A DNA stretch of 64,000 nucleotides, taken from NCBI RefSeq assembly GCF_040066175.1, contig NZ_JBEAAM010000005.1, positions 11,484 to 75,483 on the forward strand, given 5' to 3'. Shown here piece by piece: positions 58,903 to 64,000 of this stretch. Both the position numbers and the translations under genes were made by a program. Each line of letters opens with the position of its first letter. The first letter of the stretch is position 1. This DNA comes from Solimonas sp040066175 (GTDB taxonomy: Bacteria; Pseudomonadota; Gammaproteobacteria; Nevskiales; Nevskiaceae). The notes beneath the pieces were generated by a model. It was not told the DNA's origin. It made no database searches and saw only the letters and a list, made by a program, of their open reading frames with translations.

Positions 58903-61131
58903 TCAGCGTGCCGCCGTCCGTGCCGCCTCGGCGCGTTCCCAGGCGCGCAGGTAGGCCTCGGCCGAACGGAAGACGTACTGCAGCGCCTCCGGCCCGCCCG
59001 GCTGCATCTGCATGTCGGCGATGAAGTCCGGATACAGGCCGTAATGGGCGACGCCATCGACGTTGAGGTCGAACACACGCTCGCCGGTGACCTGGCGCTC
59101 GAAGGTCACGCGCCCGTCGTAGGACCGGAACGGATAACGCAGCGGATTCTGCGCGGCGTCCGCGCGCGGCGGCGGCTGGTTGTGCAGGCCGTTGATGTCG
59201 GCACCGAAGCCGGTGCCCAGACCGTCGGTGCTGCCATGCACTTCGCGGTACAGGTCGATGAGGTCGTGGATGAACGCGACCGTCGCCGGCGCAGGCTCGT
59301 CCGGCAGGTTGGAGATGATCCCGCCCAGTTCGAGGATGCGCCGGCTGTCCTTGGCGGCGCTGATCTCGCCGGTGTGGCCCGACAGCACCGGTACGTTGCG
59401 CGACTGCGCGATGTCGAACATGCGCCGGCGCGCGATCTCGCCGGTGTGGTCGGTCTCGATCAGGATGCCGCGGTCGATCATCGCGTTGACGAAGTAGTCG
59501 CCCAGCGCGGTCAGGCCACGCGCGTTGCGCACGCAGCCGGTCACCGGCGGCAGCGGCGGCGGGCCGAGCACCTGCAGCAGCAGCGTGTCGAAGATGCCGC
59601 GCCCCTCGTCCGTGGGCGTGGCGCCCTGCGGCGCGCGTTCGTCGAGCTGCTCGCAGGGAATCGTCGCGTAGGGATGTCCGGTGGCGACCGTGTTCGCGGT
59701 CTGGTACAGCGCCGACAGCGCCGGGTCGTCGGTCAGGCGCGTGCCGCCGAAGGCGTTGTCGAGCAGGTGGATCGGGAAGATCGCGCGCAGGCCCTTGGCG
59801 TACCAGGCATCGAGCTGTTCGTCGATGTGCTCGCGCGTGCACAGCGGCGAGTCGAGATACTCGCCGCAGTCGAACACCTTTTCGTTCTCGGTGCCCAGCA
59901 CCACCGCGAGCTTGCCGTCCTCGATGACGCGCCGCGCCTGCGCCGAACTGGTGACGATGCGGAAGAAGCCCCTGCCCGGCCCGCCCATCTGCGCGTCGAT
60001 GTAGTCCTGCAGCTCGTGGACCATGTCGTACTGGAGCTGGATGCTCTCCATCTCGTTGCAGTCGTACTGGCGCACCGGCCAGAGCTGGCACAGCTCCTCG
60101 TTGGCGACGAAGTGGTTGACCATCAGCCGCAGGCCGCCCATCCAGGCACGCTGCAGCCAGATGTAGTAGGTCTGGTGATGCGTCTGCCCGCCCCAGCTGG
60201 GCCAGTCCCGGTAGGTCGGCCAGCCGACCGTGTCGTGCGGCGGGAACTGCCGCTCGGCGTTGACGAAGGTGTCGAGCACGTCGAGCACGCCGTTCGGCCC
60301 ATGATCGACCGCGCAGTTGCCGAGCGCATGGGTGATGCCGAATTTGTGGAACGGCGCGCCGTAGCTCATGCGCCCGCCGAGCATCATCGAGCCGCCGAGG
60401 TGCATGTGCGTCTCGGCGTAGCCGAACACCGTGCCATCCGGATTGCGGCCCTTGAACGGTTCGCCGACCGCGTTGAGCTGCGCTTCGGGAAACTCGGCGC
60501 AACCCGCCGCCGGCACGAAGTCGTAGCGCGCCGGCCCGCCGGCGTCGCCGAGCGCGTCGCCGGTCAGCGTCGAGACGATGGTGAACGCATGGCCACCGCC
60601 ATCGACGGTCCACTCCGAGGCATCGCTGGGCTCGGCCACCATGCGCAGGCTGCGCGGACCGCGCAGCGCATCGAGCAGCGCGGCATCGCGGCCGAGGCGG
60701 TCGCCGACGCCGTCGATCGTGTTGCCGACCGGGTCGAGCGGCGGCGGCAGCCACAGCAGCTGATCGCCCACACCCGCGACCGTCGCCGCGCCGCGGCCCG
60801 CGCCGTCCTGCGCGCCGTCCACCGCCGCGTCGTTGGCCGCCGCCAGGGTCAGGAAACGCTGCGCCGGATCGAAGAACGCATAACGTCCGAGTGCCGTGGC
60901 CTTCATGAAAAACGGGGTCGCCGCGCGCGCCTCCGCCGCAGCGAAGCGCAGCGTGCCGTCGGCCTCGGCGACCAGCTGGCCGCCGTCGGCGCTGCGCTGC
61001 ACGAGATAGCAGCCGCCGGCCATGTCATAGCGGGTCCGGGCCGCGGCAGTCTGCACGTCCGCGCCGGGCGGCGCACTGCCGCTGCAGGCGGTCAGGATCA
61101 TCCAGGCAGGCAAGCACGCAAACGCACGCAT
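58903..61131 (-). CDS. Lipoprotein amidohydrolase-like (membrane dipeptidase/M19-like) protein
   Basis: 742 residues. Lipobox LTAC gives a lipidated C16. A beta-rich N-terminal portion (about 30-240) precedes a TIM-barrel-like metal hydrolase region: AETHMHLGGSMM (paired histidines), LRLMVNHFVANEELC, LGTENEKVFDCGEYLDSPLC, LRAIFPIHLLDNAFGG, ILIETDHTGEIARRRMF, VPVLSGHTGEIS, GLGTGFGADINGL. The spacing of H-x-H, D-H and G-H-T blocks fits the M19 peptidase/amidohydrolase superfamily. It should work in the periplasm or at the cell surface. The substrate is unknown. It is encoded opposite to ahcY. Confidence 0.75.
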   Translation of the reverse strand: MRAFACLPAWMILTACSGSAPPGADVQTAAARTRYDMAGGCYLVQRSADGGQLVAEADGTLRFAAAEARAATPFFMKATALGRYAFFDPAQRFLTLAAANDAAVDGAQDGAGRGAATVAGVGDQLLWLPPPLDPVGNTIDGVGDRLGRDAALLDALRGPRSLRMVAEPSDASEWTVDGGGHAFTIVSTLTGDALGDAGGPARYDFVPAAGCAEFPEAQLNAVGEPFKGRNPDGTVFGYAETHMHLGGSMMLGGRMSYGAPFHKFGITHALGNCAVDHGPNGVLDVLDTFVNAERQFPPHDTVGWPTYRDWPSWGGQTHHQTYYIWLQRAWMGGLRLMVNHFVANEELCQLWPVRQYDCNEMESIQLQYDMVHELQDYIDAQMGGPGRGFFRIVTSSAQARRVIEDGKLAVVLGTENEKVFDCGEYLDSPLCTREHIDEQLDAWYAKGLRAIFPIHLLDNAFGGTRLTDDPALSALYQTANTVATGHPYATIPCEQLDERAPQGATPTDEGRGIFDTLLLQVLGPPPLPPVTGCVRNARGLTALGDYFVNAMIDRGILIETDHTGEIARRRMFDIAQSRNVPVLSGHTGEISAAKDSRRILELGGIISNLPDEPAPATVAFIHDLIDLYREVHGSTDGLGTGFGADINGLHNQPPPRADAAQNPLRYPFRSYDGRVTFERQVTGERVFDLNVDGVAHYGLYPDFIADMQMQPGGPEALQYVFRSAEAYLRAWERAEAARTAAR

Positions 61132-61217
61132 CGGCGCTCGAACGGATCGGGTGGGACGCGCACCTTAGCAGCCGAACACGAGACGGCCGGTAGTAAATAC
61201 AACCACTTCTGAACTAT

Positions 61218-61247
61218 ATCCTTCCATCCGCATAAGCGGATATACTG
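61218..61247 (+). promoter_or_regulatory. ahcY promoter with operator dyad over the -10
   Basis: ATCCGCATAAGCGGAT (61227-61242) has perfect 6-bp arms and overlaps the -10 TATACT (61242-61247). It is preceded by TATCCTTCC, as at metK (56912-56936). No convincing -35 is visible. Transcription would start about 30 bp before the gene, which leaves no room for an SAH riboswitch. Confidence 0.58.
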
Positions 61248-61283
61248 CGCGCCGTCTTTCACCCACGCCCTGCCACGACCGCC

Positions 61284-62741
61284 ATGAACGCCGCCGCCAC
61301 GCCTGCCGCCTCCCGCCTCCCGCCCCACGATTTCAAGGTCCGCGACCTGTCGCTCGCCGAGCTCGGCCGCAAGCGCATCCAGATGGCCGAGCAGGAGATG
61401 CCCGGCCTGATGTCGATCCGCGCCAAGTACGCGCCGCTGCAACCGCTGAAGAACGTGCGCGTGACCGGCTCGCTGCACATGACCAAGGAAACCGCGGTGC
61501 TGATCGAGACGCTCAAGGCGCTCGGTGGCTCGGTGCGCTGGGCCTCGTGCAACATCTTCTCGACCCAGGACGACGCCGCCGCGGCGGTCGCCGCCGCCGG
61601 CACGCCGGTGTTCGCATGGAAGGGCGAGACGCTGGAGGAGTACTGGGATCTGACGCTGGACTGCATCACGCACCGGCTGCCGGACGGCACGCTCGGCGGG
61701 CCGGAGCTGGTCGTCGATGACGGCGGCGACGTCACGCTGCTGATCCACAAGGGCTATGAGCTGGAGCAGGGCGACCGCTGGGTGGACACGCCATCCGACA
61801 ACCACGAGGTGCAGGTGATCAAGGACCTGCTCAAGCGCGTCGCCAAAGAACGCCCGGGCTTCTGGACCCGCGTGGTCAGGGATTGGCGCGGCGTCTCCGA
61901 GGAGACGACGACGGGCGTGCACCGCCTGTACCAGATGATGGAGGCCGGCAAGCTGCTGGTGCCGGCGATCAACGTCAACGACTCGGTCACCAAGTCCAAG
62001 TTCGACAATCTCTACGGCTGCCGCGAGTCGCTCGCCGACGGCATCAAGCGCGCGACCGACCTGATGGTCGCCGGCAAGGTCGCCGTGGTGTGCGGCTACG
62101 GCGACGTCGGCAAGGGCTCGGCGCACTCGCTGCGCGGCTTCGGCGCGCGCGTGATCGTCACCGAGATCGATCCGATCAATGCGCTGCAGGCGGCGATGGA
62201 GGGCTTCCAGGTCGCCACCGTGGAGGACACGCTCGGCACCGCCGACATCTACGTGACGACCACCGGCAACAAGGACGTCATCACGCTCGAACACATGCGC
62301 GCGATGAAGAACAACGCGCTGGTCTGCAACATCGGCCATTTCGACAACGAGATCCAGATGGACCGCCTCAACAAGGCGGCGGACGTGACGCGCGACACCA
62401 TCAAGCCGCAGCTCGACAAGTACACGTTCGGCGACAGCGGCCGCTCGATCTACGTGCTCGCCGAAGGCCGCCTGGTCAATCTCGGCTGCGCGCATGGCCA
62501 TCCGAGCTTCGTGATGTCCAACAGCTTCTCCAACCAGACGCTGGCGCAGATCGACCTGTGGCAGAACAAGGACCGCTACCAGAAGACCGTCTATCGCCTG
62601 CCCAAGAAGCTCGACGAGGAAGTCGCGCGCCTGCACCTGGAACAGATCGGCGTCAAGCTGACCCGGCTCACGCCGGAACAGGCCGCGTATCTCGGCGTGC
62701 CGGTCGATGGCCCGTACAAGCCGGAACACTATCGCTACTGA
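61284..62741 (+). CDS. ahcY: Adenosylhomocysteinase
   Basis: 485 residues, the long bacterial form. It splits S-adenosylhomocysteine into adenosine and homocysteine. Signatures: the substrate region LHMTKETAVLIETL, NVNDSVTKSKFDNLYGCRES (catalytic lysine and aspartate), the NAD loop CGYGDVGKGSAHSLRGFGAR, ATVEDTLGTADIYVTTTGNK and the C-terminal KPEHYRY whose lysine and tyrosine reach the neighbouring subunit's NAD. metF follows, after an inserted small element. Confidence 0.97.
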   Translation: MNAAATPAASRLPPHDFKVRDLSLAELGRKRIQMAEQEMPGLMSIRAKYAPLQPLKNVRVTGSLHMTKETAVLIETLKALGGSVRWASCNIFSTQDDAAAAVAAAGTPVFAWKGETLEEYWDLTLDCITHRLPDGTLGGPELVVDDGGDVTLLIHKGYELEQGDRWVDTPSDNHEVQVIKDLLKRVAKERPGFWTRVVRDWRGVSEETTTGVHRLYQMMEAGKLLVPAINVNDSVTKSKFDNLYGCRESLADGIKRATDLMVAGKVAVVCGYGDVGKGSAHSLRGFGARVIVTEIDPINALQAAMEGFQVATVEDTLGTADIYVTTTGNKDVITLEHMRAMKNNALVCNIGHFDNEIQMDRLNKAADVTRDTIKPQLDKYTFGDSGRSIYVLAEGRLVNLGCAHGHPSFVMSNSFSNQTLAQIDLWQNKDRYQKTVYRLPKKLDEEVARLHLEQIGVKLTRLTPEQAAYLGVPVDGPYKPEHYRY

Positions 62742-62745
62742 CGTC

Positions 62746-62777
62746 GTGAGACGTGAGGGGTGAGCCGTGAGACGTGA
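62746..62777. repeat. GTGAGAC-type short repeats, left border of the four-helix-bundle element
   Basis: Repeated units GTGAGAC, GTGAGGG, GTGAGCC, GTGAGAC stand in a row directly after the ahcY stop. Their inverse, GTCTCAC units, stands at 63145-63177. The start codon of the small gene lies inside this array. Confidence 0.75.
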
Positions 62778-63145
62778 AAAGCGCCGGCACGAAGACCTCG
62801 AGGTCTGGCGCGACGCGATGGACTCGGTCGAGGTCGTCTATCGACTGTCGGCTGCCGTTCCCGCCGATGAGCGATTCGGACTGACCGCACAGATTCGCAG
62901 GGCGGCGGTCAGCATCCCCGGCAACATCGCGGAAGGTTCCGCGCGCCGCGCGCGCGGGACTCGTTCAGATTCTGCATATCGCCCGCGCGTCGCCGTCAGA
63001 GGTCGAAACTCAGATTCAGATATCCCTACGGCTCGGATTGGTCGCGTCAGTCGATCAAGTGGAGGAACTCGCGGATCGCGTATTCGCGAAACTCAACGCC
63101 ATGATCCGGAGCCTGCAGTCCGCAAGGAGCGCTGAACCGCAATGA
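62767..63145 (+). pseudogene. Four-helix-bundle (S23/IVP-like) protein gene, frameshifted
   Basis: From the GTG at 62767 the frame reads HEDLEVWRDAMDSVEVVYRL, LTAQIRRAAVSIPGNIAEGS, the N-terminal half of four-helix-bundle proteins related to 23S rRNA intervening-sequence proteins. It then loses homology and stops at 63135. After a shift within the GC-repeat stretch near 62940-62962 the other frame gives LVQILHIARASPSEVETQIQ, ISLRLGLVASVDQVEELADR and ends at 63145, which is the missing second half. It is therefore broken by one indel, or the sequence has an error in CGCGCGCG. Flanking inverted short repeats mark it as an inserted unit between ahcY and metF. No reverse transcriptase or diversity-generating element is nearby. 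Confidence 0.8.
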
Positions 63146-64000
63146 CGTCTCACGTCCCACGTCTCACGTCTCACGAGATCCATTTCTCCTTCGAACTGTT
63201 CCCGCCGCGCACGCCGGCCGGTGCCGAGAAGCTGCCGGCGATCGTCGCGCAGCTCGCGGCGGTGCAGCCGGCGTTCTTCTCGGTGACCTACGGCGCCGGC
63301 GGCTCGGACCAGCAGGGCACCTACGAGACGGTGATGCGAGTCATCGACGACACCGGCATCGACGCGGCGCCGCATCTGACCTGCGTCGGATCGACACGCG
63401 CGAACATCGCCGCACTGCTACAGAAATACCGTGACAGCGGCATCAGGCGCATCGTCGCGCTGCGCGGCGATCTGCCGGCCACCGCGGTGTCGAGCGAGGC
63501 GCCGGGCGAGTTCCGCTACGCGAACGAGCTGGTGAGCTTCATCCGCGAGACGCACGGCCAGCACTTCACGCTCGAAGTCGCGGCCTACCCGGAGATGCAC
63601 CCGCAGGCACCGAATCCCGACGCCGACTTCGACAACTTCCGCCGCAAGGTCGCAGCGGGCGCGGACGGCGCGGTGACGCAGTACTTCTTCGCCGCCGACG
63701 CCTACTTCGACTTCATGGAGCGCTGCTCCCGCGCCGGCATCGCGATTCCGGTGGTGCCCGGCATCATGCCGATCACCAATTTCGCGCAGCTCACACGTTT
63801 CTCGGCTGCCTGCGGTGCCGACATCCCGCGCTGGATCCGCCTGCGCCTGGAGCAGTACCAGGACGACAAGCAGGCGTTGCTCGACTTCGGACTCGACGTC
63901 GTGACGCGCCTGAGCAGCACCCTGCTCGACAACGGCGCGCCGGGCCTCCACTTCTACACCCTCAACCAGGCCGAACCGACGCTGCGCCTGTGGAAGAATC
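63142..64000 (+). CDS. metF: Methylenetetrahydrofolate reductase, N-terminal part, runs off the window
   Basis: The frame stays open from the ATG at 63142 to the end of the window (286 codons). Family features: FSFELFPPRTPAGAEKLPAI with the catalytic glutamate, VTYGAGGS, THFR substrate region HLTCVGSTRANIAALL, LRGDLP with the flavin/folate aspartate, FTLEVAAYPEMHPQAPNPDA, GADGAVTQYFFAADAYFDFM and VPGIMPITNF. It reduces 5,10-methylene-THF with NADH to supply methyl groups to methionine synthase. The first ten residues (TSHVPRLTSH) are encoded by the GTCTCAC repeat array, so the native N-terminus has been replaced or extended. The ATG overlaps the stop of the four-helix frame. Confidence 0.95.
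   Translation, partial: MTSHVPRLTSHEIHFSFELFPPRTPAGAEKLPAIVAQLAAVQPAFFSVTYGAGGSDQQGTYETVMRVIDDTGIDAAPHLTCVGSTRANIAALLQKYRDSGIRRIVALRGDLPATAVSSEAPGEFRYANELVSFIRETHGQHFTLEVAAYPEMHPQAPNPDADFDNFRRKVAAGADGAVTQYFFAADAYFDFMERCSRAGIAIPVVPGIMPITNFAQLTRFSAACGADIPRWIRLRLEQYQDDKQALLDFGLDVVTRLSSTLLDNGAPGLHFYTLNQAEPTLRLWKN
63145..63177. repeat. GTCTCAC-type short repeats, right border of the four-helix-bundle element
   Basis: Units GTCTCAC, GTCCCAC, GTCTCAC, GTCTCAC follow in a row. They are inverted relative to 62746-62777 and are translated as the N-terminus of metF. Confidence 0.75.

Noticed and set aside
61132..61283. SAH riboswitch upstream of ahcY
   Set aside because: The -10 TATACT at 61242 leaves only about 30 bp of leader and no pseudoknot-like structure is seen; a protein operator explains the dyad better.
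62767..63145. Diversity-generating retroelement, suggested by the Avd-like four-helix-bundle gene
   Set aside because: No reverse transcriptase, template repeat or variable-repeat target is visible nearby.

Overview
The window is GC-rich, densely coded chromosomal DNA of a gammaproteobacterium. A CrbS/CrbR acetate switch, an Rnk homologue, yjb/gfc and kps polysaccharide genes, an orphan GspC, a GlyGly-CTERM-like surface protein and REP/RAYT elements together suggest the Nevskiales/Lysobacterales (Xanthomonadales) neighbourhood. That placement is inferred from gene content, not from a marker-gene phylogeny. I see no rRNA, tRNA, CRISPR array or prophage.

Region 1 (1-16.3 kb) is a carboxylate (acetate) island. 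It holds an SSS symporter with its DUF4212 subunit, rnk, a short DUF294 nucleotidyltransferase overlapping a membrane-bound PAS/pseudo-kinase/DnaQ-exonuclease fusion, a stand-alone receiver coupled to an SLC5-domain histidine kinase and a small CbrX-like membrane protein, the hybrid kinase CrbS, its LuxR-type partner CrbR, acetyl-CoA synthetase, and a DcaP-like porin. A 16-bp dyad of the type TTCGACCATGGTCGAA, or its 10-bp core, precedes the symporter operon, the SLC5-kinase operon and the acs/porin divergent pair. Its spacing to candidate -10 boxes is constant, so this may be one regulon. A structured, C-rich intergenic segment ending in an excellent terminator follows the porin.

Region 2 (16.3-29.3 kb) carries a large secreted PKD/FN3 protein with a C-terminal sorting tail, an FHA protein, a leftward run lemA - three TPM-domain proteins - MoxR ATPase, and the central-carbon genes tkt-gap-pgk. 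Paired extragenic palindromes sit on both sides of gap.

Region 3 (29.3-51 kb) is a surface-polysaccharide locus. It joins a gfcABCD/yjbEFGH-like operon, a WecA/MraY-type initiating transferase, two GT2 enzymes, a KpsD-E-T-M-type ABC exporter, two GT4 enzymes, three P-loop sulfotransferase-like proteins, a GT2, a GT2-methyltransferase fusion and a free methyltransferase. A YefM-YoeB toxin-antitoxin pair sits inside it.

Region 4 (51-64 kb) has an unknown exported protein, a parvulin lipoprotein, a 712-residue exported surface protein, an orphan GspC, a thioredoxin-like protein, and the methionine-cycle genes metK, ahcY and metF (cut by the window end). A frameshifted REP-associated transposase bounded by perfect inverted REPs lies after metK. 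A frameshifted four-helix-bundle gene bounded by GTGAGAC/GTCTCAC repeats sits between ahcY and metF. metK and ahcY share an upstream dyad that may be the operator of a methionine-cycle regulator.
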